The notes beneath the pieces were generated by a model that did not search any database, was not told the origin of the DNA, and saw only the letters and a list, made by a program, of their open reading frames with translations. The translations under genes were made by a program, and so were the position numbers. A DNA stretch of 64,000 nucleotides from Luteolibacter rhizosphaerae (lineage in GTDB: Bacteria; Verrucomicrobiota; Verrucomicrobiia; Verrucomicrobiales; Akkermansiaceae): assembly GCF_025950095.1 (NCBI RefSeq), contig NZ_JAPDDR010000017.1, forward strand, positions 31,645 to 95,644, given 5' to 3'. Shown in pieces: positions 34,888-43,624 of the stretch. Positions within the stretch are counted from its first letter, which is position 1. Each line of letters starts with the position of its first letter.

Positions 34888-36030
34888 ATGGACGAATCCC
34901 GAGATCCCTTCCGCGAGGCCCGCCGCCGTTCCGGCATTCTGGAGTGCGAGTTCCAAGGCGAACAGGTGCCCATGATCTTGGGCCATGCCGAGGTCCGGGC
35001 GGCGGCCAAGGACTGGCAAACATTCAGTTCGGATGCGCCTTTCCGGGTTCCGATTCCTTCTGAGGAAGAGATGCGGACGGTGCGGCAACTGCCGATCGAG
35101 ACCGATCCGCCGCAGCACACGGCCTACCGGGAGATCGTGGAACCTTTCTTCCGGCGGCCCAAGGACCCGGAGTTCGTGCAGCGTGTTCGCTTGTTGGTGA
35201 GGGAGTTGCTAGGCGGGGCCTTGTCCCGGCCGGAAGTGGAGGTGGTGCGTGAACTCGCCCTTCCGTTTCAGTCCCGGGCCCTGACCTACCTGCTTGATGT
35301 CCCTGAAAGCGAGGCGAAGACATGGATCGGCTGGGGCATCCATGTCTTCAAGGACGGGGCCGACGGCGAAGTGAAGGGTGCGGAACTGGAACGGTACATC
35401 CACGCCCAACTGGATCGGGCCGAAGCCAGCCCGGGGCAGGACTTCTTCAGCGCGCTCGTCATCGCCGAGTATGATGGCCGGAAGTTGAGCCGCGAGGAGA
35501 TGCTCGGGTTCGCGAACCTGACCTTCGCCGGAGGAAGAGACACGGTGATCCACACCGTCTCATCCGTGGTGGACTATCTGGCGGCTCATCCGGAGGCCTT
35601 GGCCTTTCTGCGCGAGGATTCCAAGCGGGTCATTCATGCGAGCGAGGAGTTCTTCCGCGTCTTCATGCCGCTTACGCATATCGGCAGGGTCTGTCCGGGA
35701 GGAGCGGAGCTTCCCGGCAAAACCATGGCTCCTGGCGATCGGATCTCGCTCTGCTGGGCGTCGGCCAACCGGGACGAATCGGTCTTTGCGGAGGCGGACG
35801 AGATCCGGCTCGATCGCAAGCCGAACCCGCACCTGTCCTTCGGCTTCGGGACGCACATTTGCCTCGGTGCCGCGCACGCCCGGCTTCTCGTCCGGGTGCT
35901 TCTCGAAGAGTTGGCCGCAGGGATTGCCGGTATCCGGGTGATCTCCTCGGTGCCGCATGTGGAGAAGGCGGCAGCCTATCGCCGGATGACCGGCTTCGAT
36001 GAGTTGAGGGTAGCCTTCAGCGGGCTCTGA
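34888..36030 (+). CDS. Cytochrome P450
   Basis: Soluble bacterial P450 of 380 residues, a haem-thiolate monooxygenase. The I-helix oxygen-binding motif is FAGGRDTVIH, with the acid/Thr pair D-T; the K-helix ExxR is E254-F-F-R257; the haem loop FGFGTHICLG carries the thiolate C325. No membrane anchor. No ferredoxin or reductase gene is nearby, so redox partners must be encoded elsewhere. Substrate unknown. Its last 14 bases overlap the convergent phosphatase gene. A promoter lies close upstream. Confidence 0.93.
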   Translation: MDESRDPFREARRRSGILECEFQGEQVPMILGHAEVRAAAKDWQTFSSDAPFRVPIPSEEEMRTVRQLPIETDPPQHTAYREIVEPFFRRPKDPEFVQRVRLLVRELLGGALSRPEVEVVRELALPFQSRALTYLLDVPESEAKTWIGWGIHVFKDGADGEVKGAELERYIHAQLDRAEASPGQDFFSALVIAEYDGRKLSREEMLGFANLTFAGGRDTVIHTVSSVVDYLAAHPEALAFLREDSKRVIHASEEFFRVFMPLTHIGRVCPGGAELPGKTMAPGDRISLCWASANRDESVFAEADEIRLDRKPNPHLSFGFGTHICLGAAHARLLVRVLLEELAAGIAGIRVISSVPHVEKAAAYRRMTGFDELRVAFSGL

Positions 36031-36502
36031 GTTGTGCGAGCAGGCCCGCGCAGGCGTCCTCCACCAGATCGGCGACTTCCTCGAAGCCGCTCTGACCTCC
36101 GTAGTAAGGATCGGGTACCCGGGGCGCGTCGTGATTCTCGCAGTAATCCACCAGTAGCTTGATCTTGGCCGAGCGGCTGCCATCCCGATCCAAACGCCGT
36201 ACATCCGCCAGATTCTCCTCATCTGCGACCAGGATCAGGTCGAAGTCCTCCAGATCCTGGGGCTGCACCTGCCGGGCCCGTCCGAAGATCGGGTAACCGC
36301 GGGCTTTCAGCGTGGCGGCCATCCGCGAATCGGGGCCCTTTCCGCTGTGGTAGCCGATGGTTCCGGCGGAATCGATCTCCACCGAGTCCCTCAGATCGCT
36401 CTCGGAAAGCAATTTACTACAGACAATTTCCGCTGCCGGCGAACGACAGATGTTGCCCATGCAGACAAAGAGGACCCGGAACGGCTTGCGCGGATTGGAC
36501 AT
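36017..36502 (-). CDS. Low-molecular-weight protein-tyrosine phosphatase
   Basis: About 161 residues from ATG 36502. The P-loop C14-M-G-N-I-C-R20-S gives nucleophile Cys14 and Arg20 of the CX5R signature, preceded by RVLFVCMGN; the general acid Asp is in PDPYYGG. Size and fold pattern are those of LMW-PTPs, which dephosphorylate protein tyrosine in cytoplasmic signalling or polysaccharide control. No tyrosine kinase is nearby. Convergent overlap of 14 bases with the P450 gene; its start is 19 bases from the divergent sulfatase start. Confidence 0.93.
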   Translation of the reverse strand: MSNPRKPFRVLFVCMGNICRSPAAEIVCSKLLSESDLRDSVEIDSAGTIGYHSGKGPDSRMAATLKARGYPIFGRARQVQPQDLEDFDLILVADEENLADVRRLDRDGSRSAKIKLLVDYCENHDAPRVPDPYYGGQSGFEEVADLVEDACAGLLAQLRAR

Positions 36503-36521
36503 CGTGTGGAAAAGCTGCGGC

Positions 36522-38324
36522 ATGCTCCGCATTTCCGCGCTGGCGGCAATTTCAATCGCCCTTACGGCGCTGCTCCCCGCGGCTCCGCCGAACGTGGTCG
36601 TGGTGATCACCGACGACCAGGGCTATGGCGATCTCTCCACCCACGGGAACCCCGAAATCAAGACGCCCGAACTGGACAAGTTCCGCGAGGAATCGACCGC
36701 CTTCGAGCGCTTCCAGGTGAGTCCGACCTGTGCGCCCACCCGGGCCGCTCTGCTTACCGGACTCCACGAGTTCCGCTGCGGGGTCAGCCACACCTTGATG
36801 GGGCGCAGCCTCCTCAGGCCGGGCATCCCCACGATGCCCGAGATGTTCCGGGCGGCAGGTTATCGCACTGCGATCTTCGGCAAGTGGCATCTCGGGGATA
36901 GCTATCCGTGCCGACCGGAGGACCGGGGCTTCGAGGATGTGTTCGTTCATGGCGGCGGCGGGATCGGCCAGACTCCGGATCACTGGGGAAATGGCTACAC
37001 CGATCCGATGATCCGCCGCCGCTCGGGATGGGAGAAGACCAGCGGTTACTGCACCGATGTTTTCTTCAAGGAGGCGATCGGGTGGATGAAGGAACGCGCT
37101 GCGGAGAAGAAGCCCTTCCTCCTGCATCTGGCCACCAATGCCCCGCACTCGCCCTACATCCCGCCGCCGGGAGGTCCGACGGATGCCCCCGGCGCCTTCG
37201 CGGCCATGATCGGGAACATCGACACGAACTTCGGGCAACTACTGGTGGCGCTGCGCGAAGCGGGGATCGAGAAGGATACGATCGTGGTGTTCTTGACCGA
37301 CAACGGCTCCGCGATGGCTCGCTCGAACGCCGGCATGAAGGGCCGGAAAGGCACGCCGGACGAAGGCGGAACCCGCGTGCCATGCTTCATCCGCTGGCCG
37401 GGGAAAATCTCCACCAATCGTAAGGTGGAGGAATTGGCCGCGCACCTCGACCTGCTGCCTACTCTGACGGGTCTTTGCTCCGTGACACGACCGGATGCTT
37501 GGCAGGGAGACGGGGTGGATCTCTCGAACGCCCTGCTCGGGAAGGAGTCCTTTCCGAAAGAGCGCGTGCTCATTACCCAAGTTGGCCGCTGGAGCGGGAA
37601 CGATGCGGCGGCGCGCTTCCGGGCGCGGGACTTCGCGGTGCGCGATGCTCGCTGGCGCTTGGTGGGACTGGAGCTCTTCGATATGCAGAAGGACCCGGGG
37701 CAGACGACGAATGTCTTCGCCGAGCATCCGGCGGAAGCGCAGCGCTTGCTCACGGATTACGGCCGCTGGTGGGATGAGGTGCTGCCGGTGGTGCGTGAGC
37801 CGGTCCGCTACGTGGTGGGTGATGAAGCCTGTCCGCTCGTCCGGCTCAACGGCCACGACTGGTGGCCCTCGAAGGAGGCGGATGGCGCAGGAGCGGAGGC
37901 CTGTGTCGATCAAGCCTCGATCTGCAAGCTGCTCAAGGCGATCCAAGTGGCTGCAACCCGCAATCCCGTGCCCTCGACCTCCGGCCACTGGAAGCTGCGG
38001 ATCGCGCGGGAAGGGAACTACGAGATCATCTTCGGCCTGCTGCCGCCTGAAGCCACGCCGGAAGAGCGGAGCGAAATGGCCAAGCTCCGGACTGGCCTGG
38101 CCCATCTGCGTGCGGGCCAAGAAGAGCTGCGATTGGAAGTCCGGGAGGGTGCCAGTTCCTTCAAGGTGCCGATGGATCTGGAGGCCGGTCCGATCGATCT
38201 GGAGATCTGGTTCGATGGCCAGTTGCTGAACGACCGCATCCTCGGCGCCTTCTTCGCCAGCATGGAATACAAGGGTCCGCGCAAGGCCCCGAAGACCGAG
38301 CTGAAAGCGAAGCCCGCGAAGTGA
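36522..38324 (+). CDS. Secreted sulfatase (arylsulfatase family)
   Basis: Type I sulfatase of about 600 residues from ATG 36522, with signal peptide MLRISALAAISIALTALLPA. Metal-binding TDDQGYGD follows. The formylglycine site is CAPTR (C70) in SPTCAPTRAALLTG, a variant of the commoner CxPSR that still fits C-x-P-x-R maturation. FGKWHLGD supplies Lys and His, LTDNGSAM the second Asp-Asn pair. The C-terminal ~150 residues are a beta-domain. Hydrolyses sulfate esters on glycans or aryl compounds in the periplasm; the exact substrate is unknown. A formylglycine-generating enzyme is not in the window. Confidence 0.93.
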   Translation: MLRISALAAISIALTALLPAAPPNVVVVITDDQGYGDLSTHGNPEIKTPELDKFREESTAFERFQVSPTCAPTRAALLTGLHEFRCGVSHTLMGRSLLRPGIPTMPEMFRAAGYRTAIFGKWHLGDSYPCRPEDRGFEDVFVHGGGGIGQTPDHWGNGYTDPMIRRRSGWEKTSGYCTDVFFKEAIGWMKERAAEKKPFLLHLATNAPHSPYIPPPGGPTDAPGAFAAMIGNIDTNFGQLLVALREAGIEKDTIVVFLTDNGSAMARSNAGMKGRKGTPDEGGTRVPCFIRWPGKISTNRKVEELAAHLDLLPTLTGLCSVTRPDAWQGDGVDLSNALLGKESFPKERVLITQVGRWSGNDAAARFRARDFAVRDARWRLVGLELFDMQKDPGQTTNVFAEHPAEAQRLLTDYGRWWDEVLPVVREPVRYVVGDEACPLVRLNGHDWWPSKEADGAGAEACVDQASICKLLKAIQVAATRNPVPSTSGHWKLRIAREGNYEIIFGLLPPEATPEERSEMAKLRTGLAHLRAGQEELRLEVREGASSFKVPMDLEAGPIDLEIWFDGQLLNDRILGAFFASMEYKGPRKAPKTELKAKPAK

Positions 38325-38384
38325 GAATCCTGCGCAACTTTGCGTGAAAGAACGGGTTCTCATGCACCGGAGATCGACTTTATC

Positions 38385-39755
38385 ATGAAAAACACCGCCA
38401 CCATCGGAATCGCCGCCCTGCTCGTAGGGGGTGCCGGAGGCTTCCTCGCCGGCAAGGCGGGCTCCTCCGACAGCAGCAGCGCCAGCAACAAGGCCGAAGA
38501 GGTCATGAACGCGAAGAGCCAGCGCTCCTCGTCCAGCAGCGCCTCCAGCTCCGGGGAGTCCGGCAAGCGCGCGCGCAATCTCGACCAGATCCTCAATGAG
38601 CCGGGCCAGCTCGCCCGCATGCAGGGGCTTATGGAACTCTACTCCGGCATGGATGCCGGGCAGCTTGAAGCGGAAGCCGCCAAGCTCGACCAACTGCCGA
38701 TGGCCCAGCGGATGATGGCATCCTTCCTTCTCTTCGGCCGCTGGGGTGAAGTGGACCCGCAAGGTGCGCTCGCCTTCGCGAACACCATGGGCTTCGGCGG
38801 TGCCTTCGTGCGCCCGACCATCCTCCAGAGCTGGGCCAGCTCGGATCCCGAGAATGCAGCCAAGTATTTCAGCGAGAACCCCCGCGAGTTCGCCCAGATG
38901 GGCTTCGGCCCCGGTGGCGGAGGCCCGGGCGGTGGCGACAGCGGAGCCGGCACGATCGCCGCGGAATGGGCCAAGCTCGATCCCGAAGCGGCGCTCGCAT
39001 GGGCGAACACGCTCAGCGGCCGTGACAAGGGTGCCGCCCTCAATGCCGTGATCGGCGAGATGGCCTCCAAGGATCCGAACAAGGCCGTGGCCGTGGCTGC
39101 CACCCTCAGCGGGGATGAGCAGACCCGCGCCTACAGCGAGATCGCCGAGAAGTGGGGTCTCAAGGACTTCGCCGCTGCCGAGGCATGGATCAATTCGCTG
39201 CCGGCCGATGTCCGCGACCGTGCCATGGCATCCGCCCTGGAAAGCTTCGCAAGCACCGACCCGGTGGCCGCCGCTGCCAAGGTGGCGATGATGCCCGCCG
39301 GTGAAGATCGCGACGACGCGATCGAAGACATCGCCGGACCTTGGGCGCGCAAGGATCCCGCTGCCGCCGCCGCATGGGTGGCCCAGCAGCAGACCGAGGA
39401 TGTCGACGATGCGATCCGCCAGGTCATGGGCCCCTGGGCCAATACCGATCCCGCTGCCGCCCAGACTTGGATTGCGAGCCTGCCGCAAGGCGAGCTTCGC
39501 GACGAGGCGACCGCGACCTTCATCTGGTCCAACCGCAGCGCCGATCCGCAGGACTCCATCCAACTCGCCGAATCGATCTCGGACGAAGGCACCCGCAACC
39601 GCACCATCGGCATGTCCGTGTGGCGCTGGATGCAGGAAGACCGCGAGGCCGCAACCTCCTATGTCCAAAGCTCCACCTCCCTGAGCGACGAGGCCAAGGA
39701 GCGCCTCCTCGATAACCGGGGCTGGGGTGGCCGCGGCGGCCGTCGCGGCCGCTAA
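38385..39755 (+). CDS. WA-DP repeat protein, large
   Basis: About 456 residues from ATG 38385: an N-terminal signal or anchor (IGIAALLVGGAGGFLAG), a Ser-rich linker (about 27-65), then at least seven ~35-residue helical repeats. Examples are WASSDPENAAKYF, WAKLDPEAALAWANTL, WARKDPAAAAAWVAQQ and WANTDPAAAQTWIASL. The periodic Trp-Ala / Asp-Pro / Ala-Ala pattern suggests a right-handed helical solenoid like TPR or Sel1. Ends with a Gly/Arg-rich tail (GWGGRGGRRGR). Function unknown. Follows the sulfatase gene by 60 bases and ends in a strong terminator. Confidence 0.78.
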   Translation: MKNTATIGIAALLVGGAGGFLAGKAGSSDSSSASNKAEEVMNAKSQRSSSSSASSSGESGKRARNLDQILNEPGQLARMQGLMELYSGMDAGQLEAEAAKLDQLPMAQRMMASFLLFGRWGEVDPQGALAFANTMGFGGAFVRPTILQSWASSDPENAAKYFSENPREFAQMGFGPGGGGPGGGDSGAGTIAAEWAKLDPEAALAWANTLSGRDKGAALNAVIGEMASKDPNKAVAVAATLSGDEQTRAYSEIAEKWGLKDFAAAEAWINSLPADVRDRAMASALESFASTDPVAAAAKVAMMPAGEDRDDAIEDIAGPWARKDPAAAAAWVAQQQTEDVDDAIRQVMGPWANTDPAAAQTWIASLPQGELRDEATATFIWSNRSADPQDSIQLAESISDEGTRNRTIGMSVWRWMQEDREAATSYVQSSTSLSDEAKERLLDNRGWGGRGGRRGR

Positions 39756-39777
39756 TCGCCGCCGATGATTTGACAAG

Positions 39778-39814
39778 GCCGCAGCGGGCGCGAATCGTCC
39801 GCTGCGGCTTTTTT
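39778..39814 (+). terminator. Strong rho-independent terminator
   Basis: GCCGCAGCGG (39778-39787) pairs perfectly with CCGCTGCGGC (39799-39808) across an 11-base loop, followed by TTTTTT. It ends the WA-DP gene just 6 bases before the start codon of the next gene. Confidence 0.9.
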
Positions 39815-39820
39815 GTTTTC

Positions 39821-40255
39821 ATGTGGAGCCCGGAGGACACGTACGCCATCGCGCGCATCGATTTGCCACAGGCGGGAACGCATGGCTGGCAGGTGCGGAT
39901 GCAGCGCCGCGGGGTGAAATACGGAAAGTTCTTTGCGGATGGCCTGCACGGCGGCGTGCCCCAGTCCTATCAAGCGGCGCTGAACTGGCGGGATGAGCTG
40001 GTCACGCGCTTGGCGGAGGAGGAGAATGCCGCGCGGATCTGCCGTCGCTCCCCGCGGAATTCCTCCGGGGTGGTCGGTGTCTCGAAAGTCCGCGTGACCG
40101 CCGCGAACGGCACCGGCTATTGGTTCTGGCAGGCCACCTGGTGTCCGGCCCCGGGCGAACGCCGCTGCGTGAAGTTCTCCGTGAAACGGCACGGCGAGAA
40201 GCAGGCCTTCCGCCTCGCCGTGGAAGCGCGGAAGAGCGGCACCGGGGGATTGTGA
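39821..40255 (+). CDS. AP2-domain-like DNA-binding protein
   Basis: A 144-residue protein from ATG 39821. The C-terminal half has the pattern of bacterial AP2 domains: GVVGVSKVRV, GYWFWQATW then FSVKRHGEKQAFRLAVEAR, giving three strands and a helix. The N-terminal half (about 1-70; GWQVRMQRRGVKYGKFF then ALNWRDELV) looks like a second, diverged copy. AP2 domains bind DNA and occur in transposon and homing nucleases, but no nuclease motif is visible here. The start codon follows the terminator T-run almost directly. Function unknown; a small DNA-binding regulator is inference. Confidence 0.7.
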   Translation: MWSPEDTYAIARIDLPQAGTHGWQVRMQRRGVKYGKFFADGLHGGVPQSYQAALNWRDELVTRLAEEENAARICRRSPRNSSGVVGVSKVRVTAANGTGYWFWQATWCPAPGERRCVKFSVKRHGEKQAFRLAVEARKSGTGGL

Positions 40256-40307
40256 GATTCCCGGATTTGGGCTTGGAGGGGGAGGGGCGGCCCCCGAAAG
40301 TGCGCAC

Positions 40308-40757
40308 ATGTTCAGCGCCAGCAAGCTTACCGAGGATCAAAAAGCAGCCCTTCACCAGTGGGCGGCTGCAGGAGCCTCGATCGCGGATCTCCAGAAGCGC
40401 TTGAAGGACGATTTCGGAATCGGCATCACCTACATGGATGCCCGCTTCCTCGTGCTGGACCTGGGCATCGAACTGGTGGAAGCGCCGAAGGATGAGAAGA
40501 AGGCGGAGCCCGAGGAAACCCTAGCGAAGCCCTTACCCACGGGTGCCGTCACCGTGGAGATCGACAATATCGCCCTGCCCGGTGCTCTCGTTTCCGGCAA
40601 GGTGACCTTCTCCGACGGCGAAACCGGTATCTGGATGCTTGACCAATATGGTCGTCCCGGACTCGACCCCGACACCCCGGGATACCGTCCGGTCCAAGAA
40701 GATATCGTCGAGTTCCAGAAGCAACTCGCCGAGTTGGTACGCAAGCAGGGCCTCTAA
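40308..40757 (+). CDS. Conserved protein, unrecognised
   Basis: A 149-residue cytoplasmic protein: an N-terminal helical part (LTEDQKAALHQWAAAGASIA then LQKRLKDDFG) resembling a small helix-turn-helix-like bundle, a Lys/Glu linker (about 60-75), and a C-terminal beta-domain (VTVEIDNIALPGALVSGKVT then FSDGETGIWMLDQYGR). No catalytic motif or export signal. The stop codon lies inside a 12-base direct duplication. Function unknown. Confidence 0.65.
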   Translation: MFSASKLTEDQKAALHQWAAAGASIADLQKRLKDDFGIGITYMDARFLVLDLGIELVEAPKDEKKAEPEETLAKPLPTGAVTVEIDNIALPGALVSGKVTFSDGETGIWMLDQYGRPGLDPDTPGYRPVQEDIVEFQKQLAELVRKQGL

Positions 40758-40767
40758 GCAGGGCCTC
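40744..40767. repeat. Short direct duplication at a stop codon
   Basis: AAGCAGGGCCTC occurs twice within about 26 bases (ends of the 40308 gene and just beyond), separated by a T. The first copy contributes the end of the coding region and the second follows its TAA, consistent with a recent slip-strand duplication. Confidence 0.5.
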
Positions 40768-41035
40768 GGAAACTTTGTCACGGATCCGGTGCGGATCTGT
40801 CGCGGAAGAGAGTCAGTGTGACGCGGACAGTTAGACCTGTCGTTCCTGCATGTCGTTGATATTCAGTGTTGGGTGTCGCCGCTTCAGCGGTGGCACTTCG
40901 CTTGCATCTAGGGATTCATGCAGGTGCCGGCCATCTAGGTTGATGGATCGGAAACCGCGACGGGAGGGTTCGGACCACGGACTCCGGCCTGCCCCGGAAT
41001 TGCTTTGAGACATCCGTAGCAACGACCAAACAACT
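40758..41035 (+). other. 278-bp region upstream of Hsp20
   Basis: No gene recognised. The heat-shock gene presumably has its promoter here, but no clear CIRCE inverted repeat or sigma-32-type box was found. Confidence 0.5.
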
Positions 41036-41488
41036 ATGAGCACACTGACTTACTGGAATCCCCTGCGCGACATCCAAGATCTTCAGAGCCGCGTCCTGAA
41101 TGCCCTGAGCACCGGCTCTTCCCGCACCGCGGCAAACAAGACCGATGCGCCTGCCGCCGATTGGGTCCCGGTCGTGGATATCATCGAAGATGAGAAGGAG
41201 TTCCTCATCAAAGCCGAGCTGCCCGAAGTGCAGAAGGAGAACGTCCGCGTCACCGTCGACAAAGGCCGCCTGATTCTCAGCGGCGAGCGCAAGTTCGAGA
41301 AGGAGGAGTCCGGCAAGACCTACCACCGCGTCGAACGCTCCTACGGCAACTTCCTGCGCAGCTTCAATCTCCCGGAGAACGCCGATGCCGACAAGGTGGA
41401 GGCCGAGTTCAAGGACGGCGTCCTGCGCGTGCATCTTCCGAAACAGGAGAAGGCCAAGCCTCGCGAAATCGAGGTGAAGGCCGAGTAA
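41036..41488 (+). CDS. Hsp20/alpha-crystallin family small heat-shock protein
   Basis: A 150-residue ATP-independent holdase that keeps unfolding proteins soluble. The alpha-crystallin domain spans about 40-135: DIIEDEKEFLIKAELPEVQK, then RLILSGERKFEKEE, YGNFLRSFNLPENAD, and GVLRVHLPKQEKAKPREI with the usual IxI-like C-terminal tail. The N-terminus LTYWNPLRDIQDLQSR is typical of the family. Monocistronic and followed by a hairpin terminator. Confidence 0.95.
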   Translation: MSTLTYWNPLRDIQDLQSRVLNALSTGSSRTAANKTDAPAADWVPVVDIIEDEKEFLIKAELPEVQKENVRVTVDKGRLILSGERKFEKEESGKTYHRVERSYGNFLRSFNLPENADADKVEAEFKDGVLRVHLPKQEKAKPREIEVKAE

Positions 41489-41524
41489 GCAACGTTCACG
41501 GTTTTCATTGGATGGGGATTCGTT

Positions 41525-41570
41525 CCGCCGCTCCGGATTCATGGCCGGGGCGGCGGTTCGTCGTTCAAGC
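41525..41570. terminator. Hairpin terminator between hsp20 and tamA
   Basis: CCGCCGCTCCGG (41525-41536) pairs with CCGGGGCGGCGG (41545-41556), one G-T wobble in 12 bp, loop of 8. TTCGTCGTTC follows. Sits between convergent genes; it could act on both. Confidence 0.55.
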
Positions 41571-41581
41571 GGGAGCGGCTG

Positions 41582-43624
41582 TTAGAACGCCGTGCCGATC
41601 GCGAAATGCCAGGTACCCGAAGGTTCGCCCAAGTCCTCCGTGAGGTTATGCCCGTACTCCAAACGGATCGGTCCGACCGGCAGATCGATGCGAATCCCCA
41701 GCCCCGCCGCGATCTCCGGCGATTCGAAATCGAAGCCATTACCGATGCCGATCAGGTGACCCGCATCCACGAAGCCCACACCCTTGATCGGGCCGAAGAG
41801 CGCATGCACATACTCGGCATTCGTCACCCAATAGGTTTCACCGCCTAGCGGGTCATTGCTGCGGGTGCGAGGACCGAGCTCGTTGAAGCGATAGGAGCGG
41901 ACCGTATCCGCTCCGCCGGTGAAGAGCCGCAGATCGATGGGAAACTCGGCCGCACCGGAGGAAGGGAAGAGCATACCCATGCGCGCGCCCAAGTTCACCT
42001 GGCCTTTCTTCCCGATCGGAATGTAGCCGCCGGCATTCGTGTCGAAGCGCACGTAGTTGGAATTTTCGTCCGCAGCGATGAAGCCTGCCTCTAACAACGC
42101 ATTGATATGGTAGCCACGCGTCGGTGAGACCGGATCATCGCGACGGTCGTAGCCGACATCGGCGCGGACGTAGTTGTGCGTGTAGACGGTTTCGCCCAAT
42201 TGGTCGCGGGGAATGCCGTCCTCGCTGATATTCACGATCGAGCTGCCGAAGATGATGCTGGCGTCGATGTATTCGCCGAAGTCGTCGCGCGAGAACTCCG
42301 CGGAGACGCCGGTCTCGAACTTCTCGTAGCCCTCCAGCGCCCGCGTGACCGAGAAGAGTCGTAGCCCTAGATAGGTATCCGTATCGAAGAGCCAAGGGTC
42401 GGAAAGGCGGATATCGCCCAAGATGCCCCGCGAGCTCACTTCCAGACCGGTGCTGAAGTTCCAGAGGTTCCCCATCAGGTTCCGGTCATGATACTTCAGG
42501 CCGAGGATGGCACCCTCATAGCTGCCGAATCCGCCATAAGCCGAGGCACCGCGCGCCTTGCCCTCCACGATTTGCAGCGTGGCGTCGAGCATGCCGGACT
42601 CGTCGGTGTTGTTCTCCACGCGGACCGAGGAAAAGGCTCCGGTGGCGAGCACCTTCTTCAATCGCTTGTCGAAAACTTCGGCGTTGAACCATTCGCCGCG
42701 CAGATCTTCGAAACGCTTGGTGATGCGTTCGACCTTGGTCTTCACGGTGCCCTTCACGATGATATCGCCCAAGCGCTGGCGGGTGCCGAACTTGATGATG
42801 AACCGCGGCGTGAGCACGCCGCTCTCGAGGATACGGTTCATCTTGAAGGTCTCGAGCGGATAACCCGTCGCGCGGAAGATGCCCTCGATTTCACCTCTGA
42901 GGGTCGTGAGCAGGTCGGTGTCCGCCACCTTGCCCACATGGGGTGCAGCCTTGGTCCGCAGACTCTCTAACAGCTCTGGGGGTGCTCCGTCGAAACGGGG
43001 TGCGCCCAGATGGTGGAGACGTCCCGGATCGACCCGGATCACGAAGGCGATCTCTGCGGTGCCCGGGATCACCCCGCGCTTCTCGACCTTTGCTTCCGCC
43101 TGCCAGTAACCCCGCGAACGGAAATCCGCCTCCACCAGCTTGAGGCCTTCCGGGACATCGCTCTCGCGGAAAGGTGGTTCCTGGCCGGGCCGGAGAACGC
43201 GCTCCTGCCCGGGAAGCTTGAAGAGCCGGGAGAGTCGCACCTGGTCTTCTTCCTCGAAGCCGGGGACATTCACCGAGCCGATGCTCAGGCGCGGACCCTC
43301 GTTCACCACCAGCCGGATCGTGTTGCCGGAGATCTCCGCCTTCACGTCCGGCGTCTGGAAACCCTGGCGCTTCAAAAGCGTCTCTAACAGGAATGCTGCA
43401 TCGCTGGCACGGGCAGGGGAGGGAGGCTTGGCCTTCACGTGCTCCAGACGGTCGCCTAACAGGTCGAGCGCTTCGCTCTCCTTGATCGATTGCAGCCCCT
43501 CCACACGGAGGTCCGCAGCGAAGGACGCAAGACTGGAAGACGCAAGACACAAGGCTGGAAGCAGGAGAGGCCGTCTGGCGCTTCCAGTCTGTCTTGCGTC
43601 TCGAAGTCTTGTCTCTCTCCTCAT
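41582..43624 (-). CDS. tamA: BamA/TamA family outer membrane protein
   Basis: Omp85 protein of 680 residues. POTRA repeats span about 40-380 (e.g. VEGLQSIKESEALDLLGDRL; IGSVNVPGFEEEDQ; KGTVKTKVERITKRFEDLRG), then a 16-strand-like barrel with LGLKYHDRNLMG, RADVGYDRRDDPVSPTRGY and the conserved lid loop VRSYRFNELGPR. It ends in Phe, as outer-membrane barrels do. The tamA symbol rests on the neighbour tamB, whose stop overlaps its start by 4 bases. TamA/TamB form an envelope-spanning complex for lipid or protein delivery. The start MRRETRLRDARQ and the signal peptide are encoded by a palindromic repeat. Confidence 0.88.
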   Translation of the reverse strand: MRRETRLRDARQTGSARRPLLLPALCLASSSLASFAADLRVEGLQSIKESEALDLLGDRLEHVKAKPPSPARASDAAFLLETLLKRQGFQTPDVKAEISGNTIRLVVNEGPRLSIGSVNVPGFEEEDQVRLSRLFKLPGQERVLRPGQEPPFRESDVPEGLKLVEADFRSRGYWQAEAKVEKRGVIPGTAEIAFVIRVDPGRLHHLGAPRFDGAPPELLESLRTKAAPHVGKVADTDLLTTLRGEIEGIFRATGYPLETFKMNRILESGVLTPRFIIKFGTRQRLGDIIVKGTVKTKVERITKRFEDLRGEWFNAEVFDKRLKKVLATGAFSSVRVENNTDESGMLDATLQIVEGKARGASAYGGFGSYEGAILGLKYHDRNLMGNLWNFSTGLEVSSRGILGDIRLSDPWLFDTDTYLGLRLFSVTRALEGYEKFETGVSAEFSRDDFGEYIDASIIFGSSIVNISEDGIPRDQLGETVYTHNYVRADVGYDRRDDPVSPTRGYHINALLEAGFIAADENSNYVRFDTNAGGYIPIGKKGQVNLGARMGMLFPSSGAAEFPIDLRLFTGGADTVRSYRFNELGPRTRSNDPLGGETYWVTNAEYVHALFGPIKGVGFVDAGHLIGIGNGFDFESPEIAAGLGIRIDLPVGPIRLEYGHNLTEDLGEPSGTWHFAIGTAF
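43524..43613. repeat. Imperfect palindromic repeat within the tamA signal-peptide region
   Basis: Left arm 43524-43561 and right arm 43581-43613 share three inverted blocks: CAAGAC/GTCTTG, GACGCAAGAC/GTCTTGCGTC and CTGGAAG/CTTCCAG, around a ~19-base centre. The left arm also carries GACGCAAGAC-type units in tandem, like a mobile intergenic repeat. Confidence 0.65.

Noticed and set aside
37239..39776. 845-codon open frame antisense to the sulfatase and WA-DP genes
   Set aside because: Covers two well-supported plus-strand genes. Its translation is low-complexity (Gly/His/Arg/Leu) with no motif; it is a GC-codon shadow.
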